Assembly (NCBI RefSeq): GCF_000004075.3
Contig: NC_026657.2
Span: 40,596,732 to 40,660,731, forward strand
DNA: 64,000 nucleotides
Direction of reading: 5' to 3'
From: Cucumis sativus
Lineage: Eukaryota; Streptophyta; Magnoliopsida; Cucurbitales; Cucurbitaceae
The position numbers were made by a program, and so were the translations under genes. Positions 41,713 to 54,688 of the stretch are shown piece after piece. The notes under the pieces are model-generated. The model ran no database searches. It was given only the letters and a program-made list of their open reading frames with translations, and was not told the origin of the DNA. How positions within the stretch are numbered: position 1 is the first letter of the stretch; each line of letters opens with the position of its first letter.

Positions 41713-44197
41713 AGAGAAAGTAGGAAAAGGTTAACAATATTTGTATATAATATGTAGTTTCAAATATGTATGCATGCATGTAGGTTGATACTATGGAAAG
41801 GAGAACATTGTATTGGAAAGGTATGACGAATGGGCGTGGGGTGGGGGCGAGAGTTGCACTTGCACTATAGCACCAACCGCACCGACGTATTTGACAGGTT
41901 TTCTGTAGGCAGTGAAGTTTGGAATTTCAACGTACCCTACATATTCTAAAACGGTTGGACTACGTGTCACTATCTTCGCCCCCACGTGTACTCTTTTTTG
42001 TCTTTCTCCATACATACAACCACCAAACGCGTTCTCTTCTTCATTTTTCTTTTTAAACAACATTTTTTCGTTTTTAATATTATTTGAGACTAGCATCATT
42101 TTCTATTACATTTTTTAATTTTTAGTTTTTAGAAAAAGTTATTTAAAATAGACCTTTATGAAAAAAATAAACAAAAATGAATTTCTTCCAAAAATATTTT
42201 TTTAATCCAATTCAAATTGACCCTAAATAAAAACATGAGAAATGGTAGAAAAATAAATGAAACATTTACTCTTTTAGTGTTCATTTTTTCTATTTCTTTT
42301 AAATATCTCAATTCTATTTTGTTGTTTATTTTAAAAACTATACTTTACAAAATGTTAACATTCACATTGAATAAATTAGTTGTATTTTATATTTGTAGAT
42401 ATGGATTTTATAGCAGATTCATAAATATGTATTAGAGTTTAAAAATAAGAGAAATTGTAAAAAATGGAACATTTAAAAAAATACTTATACTTTTTTAAAA
42501 AATTTGTGTGCACAATTTTGTCTTTTAATTATTTTGTTATATACAGTATAAATAGTTGGTAATATTTTCTATTTTTTAAAAACTTTTTAAAATGTGTTTA
42601 ATATTATAATTTTATTAATCATAAAGCTAGTTGGAGGCAAATTATTGTTGATTTATTTTATGGCTACCATGTATATTAAAAAAATTATATGATTTATAAT
42701 ACATTATACATTACATATTATATTTTTTTAAAACTAAACTGAGTTTATAACTTGACTTATTGCTATTTCTAAATTATGTTCTTATTTTTGTTTAATATAA
42801 TTACGCAATTAAAAGGTTAAATTAAATAAAAAAATGGAAAAGTTAAAATTTTGTTTTCAAATGTTACACTATTTATATCAATAATTTAAATAATTTAAAA
42901 GTAATATTTGGAATCATTAACTTTTAGGTTAACATTCAACTGGAAATAAATATGAATTCCGTTATTAATTCAAACATAATATGGTTGTCAAAATATATAC
43001 TTCGATTTGAAAAGCCATCAATTTCAACTATAATGAATCATGATACATATGAATTTATACCTTACTTTTATTTAATCAAAGAATAATTATGAGTTCGGTT
43101 GTCAATTAGAACATAACGTAACTTAATCGTTAAGATATGCATACACACTTCTTTCTGAAAATGCAGTTAGTTTCAACTTCTACTTTGAATTTTTTAACAA
43201 TTATTCTTCGATTTTTTCTTTTTGACTAATATCATAATAGTATTTTCCTATAATTTTTGTATACCAATGTTTAAAAAATGTTGGGGGAAACTAAGTCAAA
43301 AGTTTATAAATTCATATATGTACATAACCTTAAGTTTAATTTATGTTGACGATTTCCATTGCTTTTATTTGATTCTCTTCCCCTAAAGTCTATAATCTTG
43401 AATTCTACCATACTTCAAATATTAAAAGCTACTACCGGTCAATTAAAAGTAGTTTTTGTTCTGAAAAAAACTACTTATCAATATTTGCAACTTAGGATAA
43501 ATTTACTGTGACTCTTAAATGATTCAAATTAACTTTTGATATTTACAAATCACTCTTGAATTTAATTTTTAATCATTCAATATTATATTTGATGATTTGA
43601 AAATTGAAATTCTATTCACACGTGTAAATTTGAGATTGTTTTTTTGGTTATTGTTATTGAAACTTAAGTTTATACTTTTCAAAAATTTATACAATTTTTT
43701 AAATATAAAAGTTGAATTTCTAACCAATTTTAAAACTAAAGTTACAAGTTTTATTTTATTTATCTTACTGTTTTAAAAAATTGGTTTCGTTATCAAAGAA
43801 ACAAATTAAAAAGTGACGGAAGTGTTTGTCCATTTAGTTTTTAAAAGATTAAAATAAAAAAAACAAAAGGATTATAAAAAATGCATCAATTCAAATTTAT
43901 TTTGAGTTATTATAAACATCTTTGATTTTTTTTTTTTTTATCAAAATAGTGTTATATTTCTCTTGAAATTTTGAGCTTTGTTTCAATTAGAGTCGTTAAG
44001 TTTTAATATTTATATTTATTATGTATATTAATTAATTAAAAATAATTATTTGTGTGAAATTAAAATTCTGAATTAATAACGATAAAAATTGTGAAAGTTA
44101 AATAATTATAATATTTAAATTATTTAAAATTAAATAACAAACATGATCATTAAAAAGAAAAGAATTTATTTTTGTTCTCTACTTGAATTTAAGATGT

Positions 44198-44217
44198 TGG
44201 GCTTTTCAATAGGCCCA
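44198..44217 (+). promoter_or_regulatory. Inverted site II pair upstream of UVH1
   Basis: TGGGCT (44198-44203) and GGCCCA (44212-44217) form an inverted pair about 160 bp before the UVH1 start. Site II motifs often occur with E2F or telo-box motifs in promoters active in dividing cells. Confidence 0.45.
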
Positions 44218-44306
44218 AATTGCGTATTTTCACATAACGACGTCGTATTGTTACTCTCTGCCTTGGCGAAGCCTCTCAACTGTCAACCTTCAACCCCGCG
44301 CCCTAA

Positions 44307-44316
44307 TTTTCCCGCC
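44307..44316 (+). promoter_or_regulatory. E2F consensus site just upstream of UVH1
   Basis: TTTTCCCGCC contains a perfect match to the E2F consensus TTTSSCGC and lies about 60 bp before the UVH1 ATG. E2F controls many plant replication and repair genes, so its place here is sensible. Binding is not shown by sequence. Confidence 0.5.
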
Positions 44317-44374
44317 ACCTTCAGAAAAGCAAGCCCTAGCAAAATCGCCATTGAAGGAGCTTCAATCCAATCCT

Positions 44375-47300
44375 ATGGTTCAATTCCACGAGCATATAAT
44401 CACAGAGCTTCTCGAGGACTCTAATGGAGGCTTAGTAATCATCTCTTCAGGTCTAAATCTCGCAAAACTCGTTTCTTCTCTCCTTTTCCTTCACTCTCCG
44501 TCTCAAGGTACCCTTCTTTTGGTATCTCCCTCTTCTCACTCACAACTTTCTCTTAAATCTCAAATTCTTTTCTACCTCAACCGTCATCAATCTGATCCAC
44601 TCACTTTCCCCTCTGAAATCTCTGCCGATCTTCCCGCTCACCACCGGCTTTCTCTTTACTCTTCCGGCTCTTCATTTTTCGTCACTCCTCGGATTCTCAT
44701 TGTCGATCTTCTTACGCACAAGCTTCCCACCTCTAATATTGCTGGGCTTATTATTCTCAATGCGCATTCTTTATCAGAAACGTCTACCGAAGCTTTCATT
44801 GTCCGAATTATTCGTTCCCATAACCGGAATGCTTATGTTCGAGTTTTTTCTGATAAGCCACATGCGATGGTTTCTGGGTTTGCCAAGGCAGAGCGGATAA
44901 TGAAATGCTTGTATGTTCGGAGGTTACATTTGTGGCCGAGGTTTCAAGTTAATGTTTCGGAGGAATTGGAGAGGAACCCACCAGATGTGGTGGATATTAG
45001 AGTGCCAATGACCAAATACATGGTGGGGATACAAAAAGCCATTATTGAGGTTATGGATGCCTGCTTGAAGGAGATGAGGAAGACGAATAAAGTTGATGTT
45101 GAGGATTTGACTGTGGAAAATGGGTTATTCAAATCATTTGATGAAATTGTGAGGCGGCAGTTGGATCCAATTTGGCATACGTTAGGGAAGAGGACGAAGC
45201 AGCTTGTGTCAGACTTGAAAACTTTGAGGAAATTATTGGATTACCTCGTTAGGTTAGTTTGAATTCAGTTTTGTTATTATTATGTTTTACCTTCCTGGAT
45301 TTATTTTATTATTATGCCCATATATATATGTACATCCGTGTCTGTACGAGGGTGCAAAATAGTTCCATAGCTAATTTTGTTCTGAAATTAATTTTTTGGT
45401 GTGATAATAATAAATGGTTTAACAGTGTTTTGATGGTGAATCATGGAAGAATTTTCCCATATATTTAAATGCTAGCAATAAAGTGAATATTGTTTTGAAA
45501 TGTTGTTTGGGTAGGTACGATGCAGTGACTTTCTTGAAGTATCTGGATACTCTGAGGGTGTCTGAGAGCTTTAGGTCTGTTTGGATATTTGCAGAATCAA
45601 GCTACAAGATCTTTGAATATGCCAAGAAACGGGTATATCGATTTGTTAGAGCTGATGGTTCAAAAATAATTGAGCAGGGTAAAGGTGTGGTGGGCAAAAG
45701 GAAAAAATCAAAAGGAGATGACAATACTGAGGAAGAGGGTGAGGGCATAGATTTATGAATTTATTTTATTTATTCTCACTGCATTCATCCCCCGACTTCA
45801 ATTCGTCAATTTTTCCATTAAGTTAGAATTCGGATCCATTAATTTTTTATTTAGTTTTTTTCTCTCATTATTCTGATAGATGTTTGCCAACTCTCATCAG
45901 GTACGACTAGTGGAATAGTTTTGACCGAAGTTTTGGAAGAGGCGCCAAAGTGGAAGGTCTTACGTGTGAGTGAGTGAGTTCCAGGTTCTGTGCAACATTT
46001 TCTGTTCAATGGTCGTAACTACTGGTTGAAAATGTGCAATCTTTGGCTAGATTTGGTCTTTGAACCAATTCCCTTCAGATGTCAACGTTCTTTAAATATT
46101 TATGGTTTTATGAAAGAGAACAGAAAATTAAGCTCTGTAAGATTTTCTAAGTTAATTCTTCTAATTATTTACAGGAGATTCTCGAAGAAATAGAAGAGGA
46201 AAGACAGAAGCGGCTATCTGAAGGAGAAGAGAATCTGCTAGAAAGCGATAAGGACAGCAGTGGAATCGTTCTAGTGGCATGCAAAGATGAGCGCTCATGC
46301 ATGCAGCTAGAAGAATGCATTATGAACAACCCTCAGATGGTCATTTAACTTTTTAATAGTTTAGAGTTCTTTATTTATTGTCAGTTGAATTATATTCACT
46401 TCAACATCCATTATGCATTTTTTTTTGGATCATGCAACAAAAACGATGCATTATGAACAGCTGCAGAAGGTCGTTTAGAATCTAAATGTAACAAAATGTA
46501 CTTTAGAATCTAAATGTAACAAAATGTACTATAAGTGTTCATTCCTGATACACTCGTTTCAATATAATGTTTTGGGAAAGACTCTCAATAGTAAATGGTA
46601 TTTGCATGAATTGGCTGACGAATGTCTTTTCTTGTGAAGGTCCTACGGGAAGAATGGGAGAATTACTTGCTAAACAAAATACAACTTCGTGACATGAAAC
46701 CCCATAATAAAAAGAAGCATAAGGATCCCAAAGGTTTTGGGGTACTTGATGGAGTTGTTCCAATAACACCTGCACAAAATGCTGAAGCTAGCAGCTTCAA
46801 CAAACAAGAGCGTAATGCACTATTAGCTGCAGCATCAGAAATAAGAAATCGAGCCAAAAACGATTCTGCTGTTGTGGAGGATCAACAGAATGATATGGAT
46901 AGTACAGAACAGGCAACTGGAAAGAGAAAGGGAAGGAGTAGAAAAGGCGCTTCCAAGACCAATAATTCTTTGGATAAAACACCTGTTGATAATCAGAAGG
47001 TAGCAATTGATGATCACCAGCCTGATGTTGATAATATAGGATATGCAAAGGGAAAGAAAAAAGTACTGAATAAAAAAGGTTCAGTTGATGTTGGCGATTC
47101 TAATAATTCTAAGGATAAGAATGTTGGCAATCAGAAAGCACCGGTAAATGATAAAGTTGAAGCATCTGTATCAGGTTGTGAAGATCAGATGAATGAGATA
47201 AATCCAGGGGCTTTGGATGGCTTTTCTGAAGCTACTTGCTCGACCCCTCCTTCAGAGCCAGGTGAAAGGAAGCAGAGACAACAGACAAAGCTACTACCTC

Positions 47301-49514
47301 CAGTGCAATTTTATGCTCTTGAAAGTGATCAGCCTATCCTAGACACGCTGGAGCCTTCCATTATTATTGCGTACCATCCAGATGTAACTTTCGTGAGGCA
47401 GATAGAAGTCTATAAAGCCGAGAATCCAACTAAACATTTGAAGGTCTATTTTCTTTTCTATGATGATTCAACTGAGGTACAGAAGTTTCAGGCAAGCATT
47501 CGGAGGGAGAATAGTGCATTTGAATCTTTGATTAGACAGAAGTCGCTGATGATGATCCCAGTTGATCAGGTTATTTTTCATGAAGCCTTCTTTCCTTTTT
47601 CAGAATATTTCTTGAATATGTTAACGAAATTTATATTTCTCATTCGGAGTCAGATAAACTCTTACCGAGTCTCTGAAGTATTTTTTTAATTTAGAAGCGG
47701 GGAAATAACCCTCATGTCTCTCTGTCTCTTTTTTCCAATCTCCAATTATTTATTGTAATTTTATGGCTCTGTCTCGCATATGTGGCCACGATTGTTTGTT
47801 CAAGTGTTTAGTTTGTTAAAATCTTGCCTGGTAGAGAGTACATGCATGGCAAAATGACGAGTAATGTGTTTTATCTACTTCAGGTTAATCCCCTTGTGTT
47901 TTTTCTATATATTTGTCGTTCTCTTCAATAATGTGGAAGGTGCTGTACTTTTGTAGCCCCACTTAGGTGCAAATTTTTGTATACTCGAATTGTTTCAAGG
48001 GAGGTGGTAAACAGCGGTGGTGCTTGCTGCAGCAATATGCCATTTCTGAATGCATAATTGCCCATGAAATGAATTGTTCTTCCTATATTTAGAAAGGGAA
48101 TTTCATTATATCATTTTTAAGAAGTACTTTGTGGCCTTATTAGACATTCGATTCTGTGTTTAGTTTCTATTTCGTGTCCCTCTTCTAGGTTGGTTGCCTT
48201 ACATTGGATGGATTATTTTACAGGGTTTTGTCTTTTACGATGTCAAATTCCATTCTTTCTTCTTCTTCTTCCGTTTTTTGTTTTTCTTTTTTGAAGTGGA
48301 AATAAGACTTTTCATTGATATAATGAACGAGTCTAGTGCTCAGAGTATATGAGATGAAACATAAATAAAAACTGCATACTTGCCAAAGCAACATTCTTTC
48401 TTCTGTTTGGTATCACATTAATATCATCTTTGTTCAACGCAGAATGGGTATTGCTTAGGATTAAATTCTTCTGTAGAACCACCGGCTACAACACAGAATT
48501 CGACCAGAAAGGCTGGTGGAAGAAAGGATGTGGAGAAAGACATGCAGGTGTGTGATATTGCTTTATCTCTTCTGGTTTCTTCCATTTCTTCTATAATTTC
48601 TCTGATCACTTTGTACTTCCTCAGGTTATAGTGGACATGAGGGAGTTCATGAGTAGCCTTCCAAATGTTCTCCACCAGAAAGGCATGCGCATAATTCCTA
48701 TAACATTAGAAGTTGGGGATTATATTCTTTCACCCCTTATATGCGTTGAGAGAAAGAGTATTCAGGATCTCTTCATGAGCTTTGCTTCCGGACGCCTTTA
48801 TCATCAAGTCGAGACAATGGTGCGATATTACAGAATACCTGTTCTTCTGATTGAGTTCTCTCAAGACAAAAGCTTTTCATTTCAGGTAACTTGAGTCTAT
48901 GTGCAACAAGACGGGCCAAGTTTTGGTTTTGTTGTGGTGGTTTTGGCCAATAATTTATTGTTTGCCCATTTCAGTCGGCAAGTGATATTGGTGATGATGT
49001 GACACCAACAAATGTCATGTCTAAGCTTTCGCTGCTTGTTCTCCATTTTCCTCGTCTTCGAATACTTTGGTCTCGTAGTCTCCATGCGACTGCTGAAATA
49101 TTTGCATCACTGAAGGCAAATCAAGATGAACCTGACGAAACCAAAGCTGTTAGAGTTGGGGTTCCTTCTGAGGAGGGCATTGTCGAAAATGATGTGAGGT
49201 AAGAGATGAAGATAACATTAGACAAGTAACATAGTATGATTTATATATTGACAAACCTCTTATGATATCCAACTAAATTGTTTGGTGCCATTCCCATAAT
49301 CAGAGCGGAAAATTACAATACGTCAGCCGTGGAGTTTCTGAGGAGGCTTCCGGGTGTAACTGATTCAAATTACAGGGCAATAATGGACGGATGCAAGAGC
49401 TTAGCAGAACTCTCCCTTCTTCCTATTCAGAAGCTTGCAACATTAATGGGTAGTCAGCAAGCTGCTCGAACTCTAAGAGATTTTCTTGATGCAAAGTATC
49501 CAACTTTACTGTGA
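44375..49514 (+). CDS. UVH1: DNA repair endonuclease UVH1 (XPF/RAD1 homologue)
   Basis: Catalytic subunit of the XPF-ERCC1 (RAD1-RAD10) structure-specific endonuclease; it cuts 5' of lesions in nucleotide excision repair and trims flaps in recombination. Exons: 44375-45252, 45515-45738, 45901-45965, 46175-46339, 46640-47569, 48443-48547, 48625-48885, 48975-49198, 49304-49514; 1020 residues (the Arabidopsis protein, as I recall, is about 956). The N-terminal degenerate helicase domain shows [19 protein letters not shown] and [12 protein letters not shown] and lacks a Walker A lysine motif, as in the family. The middle (exon 5) is a charged, poorly conserved linker. The ERCC4 nuclease site is G820-D821 ... 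E831-R832-K833-x3-D837. The C-terminus has tandem helix-hairpin-helix motifs ([17 protein letters not shown]) for ERCC1 pairing and ends DAKYPTLL. E2F and site II motifs precede the gene. Confidence 0.96.
48290..48350 (-). repeat. Retroelement-tail-like fragment in UVH1 intron 5
   Basis: The phrase TTTTCATTGATATAATGAA, with a T-rich tract before it, is the inverse of the tail at about 22515-22545. It probably marks the 3' end of a short, truncated retroelement copy, here antisense to UVH1. Confidence 0.3.
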
Positions 49515-50792
49515 TTCATGGATTGAGGCTTATTTATTCTCCTATCCAACTTCAAATTTTATGAAGGAAAGAGGCTTTATTTAACCTTGATTGATGAATG
49601 CTCCTCCTCCTCCAGGGTTGCGTTCTTCATTTAATTTTTCATTTGCTTCTAATTGATTTAAAAATTTGGTTCTTGCTCCATTTGTAGAGTTATTGTACTT
49701 GTACCATATCTATATATATTTTCATTGATCTTTACAATTTGTAGCTTTCAATCTTCTTGTTCAGCTCTGAGTTTCGCGTGTAATTATTGATGTAAGTTAC
49801 AATTTGTATTAGCATCAATTGACTTTAGTCCTCATAGTTTGATATAATCTCATGAATAATTTTTGTAGTTTGACAGAATTTTCTGTAATAATTTTTTTTG
49901 AGATTGATTGGGAGAATTCTAATTATAAGCTATGAGAACTAAATTATTTTTAATTTTTTCTTCTTGTTGATGGAACAATGTATTGGTTTTTTCTTTTTCT
50001 TTTCCCCCTCTTTTTAATCTAATTGAATGTGAATAATGACAAATGCTAACACTTAACCATTTTGTCACAAATGCTCTTTCTTTCAAATATGGATATAATT
50101 TGGAATTTTTGTATGTTATTACTCATTTTCACGTGAATATATTAGAGTTGCATGTATGTATTTTTTGCCATTTAGAAATTGGTTCTCAATTTAAACAATC
50201 ATAATTCAACCAAACACAAAACAGTATTAAAATAGCAGTGAAATTACAAGTTAGTATATCAAATTTAGTTTTGATCTTTTTGGTCCTCAACTTCTTAATT
50301 TATATCTAATAGATCAATGATATATTTATTTCTTTTAAAAAATATTAATTGATAATTGTTCTAATAAACTTGATGTCATTTTTGTTTAGTCCACATGAAC
50401 TTTAAAAACAGAAGTCAACCAATCTTGAACTATTTGACGTTGAATTAAATTTTTAAAAAAATTTATTGAATACAAAAACTGAAAATTTAAGATCTATTAG
50501 ACTATTTTTAAAAAAGTTTAGGAATTTAATAGATATAAAATTGAAAATTTAAGAATATTAGACATTTTTAAAGTTCATACCTATTTGATACAAAATTAAA
50601 ATGTTAATATCCTAAAAAATTAGAGACCAAATATTCAATAATCAAATTTAATAATGATCGAAAATCTTCGGATTGGGAAATACTTGAAAGGGAAAAAAAA
50701 GGAAAAAACTATTTTCAAGAAACTTTCCGAATTAAAAATAGATTTTTAGTTTATAAAGTATGTATTAAATATAATAAACCATTAACATCTCC
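49515..50792. other. UVH1 3' flank and AT-rich spacer
   Basis: It contains the UVH1 3' UTR region (a CTCCTCCTCC run near 49603) and then AT-rich DNA with phrases such as TTTAGTTTTGATC and ACTTCTTAATTTATATC that look like old dispersed repeats. No gene is seen. Confidence 0.5.
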
Positions 50793-50864
50793 GGATCCAT
50801 GGCGCAATGGTAGCGCGTCTGACTCCAGATCAGAAGGTTGCGTGTTCGATTCACGTTGGGTTCA
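50793..50864 (+). tRNA. tRNA-Trp (anticodon CCA)
   Basis: A 72-nt cloverleaf beginning GGATCCA and closing TGGGTTC plus discriminator A. The anticodon arm is TCTGA-CTCCAGA-TCAGA, anticodon CCA (Trp). A and B boxes (TGGCGCAATGG; GTTCGATTC) are normal. Compared with the plant nuclear tRNA-Trp I remember (GGATCCG...CGGGTTC), the pair at positions 7:66 is A-U rather than G-C, with both sides changed, so pairing is kept. A T4 run lies about ten bases downstream. Confidence 0.96.
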
Positions 50865-51759
50865 ATTTCCATAAATTTTAAATATTTTTACTTCATTCAC
50901 ATTTTTCTACTACACTTTGGATGATATTATTGCCCAAATTGCTTCAATCATCTTCACAAACTTCCCAAAAAGATCACTTCTGTCATGGCCATGGTTAGTA
51001 CTATACACACACTTCTCTATGACTGATTGATGTAAAAAGAAAAAGTGTACCCAATATATTTTTTATATATATTTTGAATAGTCTTCTTCTTTTTAAAACT
51101 TTGTGAGTGGGCAAAAGAGGAGCTATTGGATATTCATTTTCCTTTGTCCCTATATTTCAACTCCCCACCATGGCAATTAAAATTTTCTCATATAGAGATC
51201 ATCTTCATATGCAAATATATGTCCACCATCGATATCATTCACAATTCAATTCCTTTTTGTTTATAACCTATTAAACACGAGTGCAAACTTTTGTCTTTTT
51301 AACACACCTCTGCTCTAATCAAAATCAATTAACTATATTCTTTTTTATTAAAGAAATCAACACCAATCAATTAAACCGAACTACTCGCTGAACAATTCTA
51401 AAAGGGAGTGAAAGCTATAACAATGTGAACAATTTTGTTCTCCTCTTCAAAAGTAAAGAAGATATCAGGTTAATTAACTAAAAAAACTGAATGAAATAAT
51501 TAAATGGGTGTATATTTTTTTTGGGTAAGAAAGTAGAATTTCTGTATTTTTGATATATATATTAAACTTTTGTTCTAATGAAATTTCATAACCTACAATA
51601 TTTTACACAAAAGAGAACCCATATATGTCCCTAGACTCCATAGATATAGAGTGTCAAAAGGGAAAGGATAAATAAAATTAAAGGTATTGATCATTTTGAG
51701 CAAATTTAAGAAATAAAAAGTAGTGGTCATGTGTGTGTTAGAAAGTCAACTTTCACCTA
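50865..51759. other. Spacer between tRNA-Trp and the CAT gene 3' end
   Basis: AT-rich with no gene recognised. The right part should contain the CAT 3' UTR (minus strand). Confidence 0.5.
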
Positions 51760-54645
51760 TCAAAGCACTTGTATATCCAGCTTGCTTTGTTGGATTGTTG
51801 AATTCACATTATTGTTATTATTGTTATTGTTGTTGGTCACTTCACCAACCCTATTATTATTCACCTCCATAATAATCTCCTCAGCTTTGTAAGTTGAATG
51901 AACACCATACACTACATAGAATAAGGTTATCAAGCATGACCATATTGCAAATCTTTGAAATGACAGCATCCTCAATGTGGTCATCAGGAACACATTAAGG
52001 AATATCGATGTCGCAGCTGGCCATGGCATGTACGGCACCGACCACGCATCGCTCGAGTTGTGGCTTGGAAATTTGTAGTGAAAGAAGGTAATGATAAAGA
52101 TTGTCGATACACTGAAGAACAAAAGACCCGGCCACCATTGTTGGTTGAGTTTCCATGATAGGGAGAAACCGATGGCCGAACAGGAAAGGAGGAGAAGGAA
52201 GAGGAGAATACGAGACGGGGGATGTTTGCTTACCATGGCGTATCGACGATAGATGGTTGCATTTGCTACTAGGTAAAACACCATGAGTGTCCCAATTGAA
52301 ATCATTTCAATCACTATGTAAAGCTCAGTAAAGAGTGCAATTGAAGCTGTACAAAGTCCTATACAAATAGACAGAAGAGAGATTTGCATTAATTACAAGA
52401 GCTTGATTGAAATATAATTAACATGCATTTTGATCTTTACACTCATTATACTTAATTCTACCAACTTTGCTTGCTTTTCCACAACTATTTTATTCAAATA
52501 CCTTCTATTTTCTGCTTTGGCTTAAGTTTTGGTGGTATGTATTTTAAAATATTTATTTTGATCCCTACCCACTTTAAAATTTGTTTCACTTTAGTTCTTG
52601 CATCCATAATTTTTTTCATTCATTTGGTCTTTAACTTTTAAAGAGTAACTATTTGAAAACAAAAGAGTTAGAAGAAAAAGATTTAGGTGTCTGACAACTA
52701 AGCTGAAGTTCTATTGATCACGTGATATACTAGATATAATGAAGTAAATTAAAAAATAGTATTGGATATTAAAAAGAACGAAACAACCACTTTGAAATTA
52801 AGAATAAAGGAAGTTATAGAGAATGGAGTATTAATGTATATTACCCAAAAAGAGAGTGGCATTCAATGGAGTGCCAGTTGAAGGATGAACCTTGGCTAGC
52901 CAAGAAGGGACTAACCTAGCCCTCCCAATAGCGCAAAGGTATCTTGCTTGTCCCAACATAGCCACAAGAAGAGAAGCCACAATTCCTAAGCTTGCTCCAC
53001 CACCTATTAAATTGCTTGCCCACTTCCAACCAATCCTTTGAAAAGCTATTGAAAATGCTGCTTTCTCTGATATCTATATATATAACACACACACATATAT
53101 ATATACTCATTATTATTATATTATAAATGACGACCCAATTGGAGGAAGGGAACTATTTCCTCCTAGTCACAATCCATTAACAATTAATTAGGATTATATT
53201 GTTGATTTATATAGTAATCATTTGCTACATATATATTATTGATATTGAATTATTATTACCTACCTGATTGTAAGGGAGCATAAGTGAGAGAGACAAAGCC
53301 ATGAGACAATAGAGAGCAGAAGTAATAATAACAGAACCCACTATGCCAATTGGAAGGCTTTTTGTAGGGTTTTGTATTTCTTCAGCAAGTGTTGAAGCTG
53401 AATCATAGCCTATATAGCTGAAGTAAACAATAGCTGCACCATCCAATACACCTTTAACTCCAAAAGGAGCTACTCCATCAGGCTTTACTAAATTCTTCGC
53501 ACTTCCTTTGTACATCCCACAACCAATTATAAACCCAAAGAATATCACATGGAATATTGTCATTATTAGGTTTAATGTTGAACTCTCCTTTGTACTGCCA
53601 AAAAAAAAAAAAAGAAAAAGTACTTTTTTCAATTAGAATATATATCACATGGAAAATTATTAATTATAACAGAACCCACATAGCTATTAATTATTATAAG
53701 GTGTGAATTATAAATGAAAGAGAATAATAAAAACCTGTGGCAAAGACAAAGAGTGAGAAGAAGAATGAGACCCACAGCAGGAAAATCCAACATATTGTAA
53801 CCATTCAACAAACCATGAACTTCCACTCTCCATGCATTTGGTTCACTTTCTCCAAATGCAACACATAAATATTCTGTAAAACTTCTTGCCACTGCAGCAT
53901 TTGACAACACATATTCCATTATAATGTTGGCTCCAGCAAAATATCCCACGAACTCTCCTACAATATAAATATATACATAAATTAAAACATCAAACTATAT
54001 ATCACAAACTCTGAGATATACCATGTTGAAAATTTGTAATTCACATTACTAGGAATTTCAACTTTGTTGATGCTAATTAAACTTTCATGTATACCTTAAA
54101 GTTATGTATTAATTTAAATATACATATAATGACAGTTATAAAACGTAAATAAAAATAAAAAAGTAGGTAAATTTTTGTTAAAGTTATCAATTCTGGTTAT
54201 TCAGTTAGTTGACTGAATTATATAGTAGTGTGAAGTTGACATTATTGATTGCTGATATGACCATACCGAAAGTGAGTCTTAAGTAACTGAAAGCGCCGCC
54301 AGCAGCTGAGACATGGACGGAGAATTCGGTGTAACATAGAGAGGAAAGAAGAGCGGATATTCCAGCTATAATATAGGACAAGAAAACCGCGGGGCCGGTG
54401 ACGTGGAGGGCGACGGGGCCAGTAGTGACGAAGACGCCAACACCAAGCATTCCTCCGACGCCGAGAGCGACCAAATCGAACCACTTGAGCTTCCTCTTCA
54501 TGTCAGCTCCTGACCTTTGCCTAACTTGGTTAAGTTCTTGATCAGGAGTCCATGTTGCTAGCATTCTCTTTCGTAGTCGGTGAGGCGTTTGGGACAACGA
54601 GTAGAGGTAGCGGCGGAGGAAGGTGGACGACACGGCAGTGGCCAT
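51760..54645 (-). CDS. CAT: Cationic amino acid transporter, CAT6/CAT7-like
   Basis: APC-superfamily importer of amino acids at a cell membrane; Arabidopsis CAT6 acts in sink tissues. Exons (minus): 54267-54645, 53735-53957, 53264-53594, 52845-53073, 51760-52358; 586 residues, close to family length (about 580). A cytosolic, basic N-terminus (about 55 residues) leads into LVALGVGGMLGVGVFVTTGP, the substrate-binding unwound first helix of the family. Further landmarks are CYTEFSVHVSAAGGAFSYLR, YVLSNAAVARSFTEYL, YFSYIGYDSASTLAEEIQNP, LLVAMLGQARYLCAIGRAR and SIGTLMVFYLVANA. These fit the 14-helix CAT topology and are nearer CAT6/7 than CAT1/5/8 as I remember them. The cytosolic tail has a run of nine Asn and ends SKLDIQVL. 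The start at 54645 is supported by the family-like N-terminus. Confidence 0.93.
51811..51838. repeat. Asn-coding AAT/AAC microsatellite in the CAT C-terminus
   Basis: TTATTGTTATTATTGTTATT on the plus strand encodes nine consecutive Asn residues in the CAT cytosolic tail. Such repeats tend to vary in length between accessions. Confidence 0.85.
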
Positions 54646-54666
54646 GACGGCGGGAGATTTGGGGAA

Positions 54667-54688
54667 TAAGAAGAAGAAGAAGAAGAAG
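54667..54688. repeat. (AAG)n microsatellite in the CAT 5' leader
   Basis: About seven AAG repeats, CTT in the direction of transcription, lie about 25 bp upstream of the CAT start codon, probably in the 5' UTR. Confidence 0.88.

Larger units (their letters stand above)
38400..44370. other. Gene-poor region between CBL and UVH1
   Basis: About 5.9 kb with no recognisable coding exon. It holds a (TA)n run (39089-39115), a cluster of ACGT-core motifs (39382-40624, listed separately), a 29-bp tandem duplication (41655-41712) and a locally GC-richer stretch at about 41815-42010 whose minus-strand 102-codon frame (41791-42099) matches nothing I know. The rest is very AT-rich. Confidence 0.55.

Noticed and set aside
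44143-44424. A 93-codon frame overlapping the UVH1 start
   Set aside because: Out of frame with UVH1, starts upstream of the likely transcription start (site II motifs at 44198-44217 lie inside it), and has no recognisable domain.
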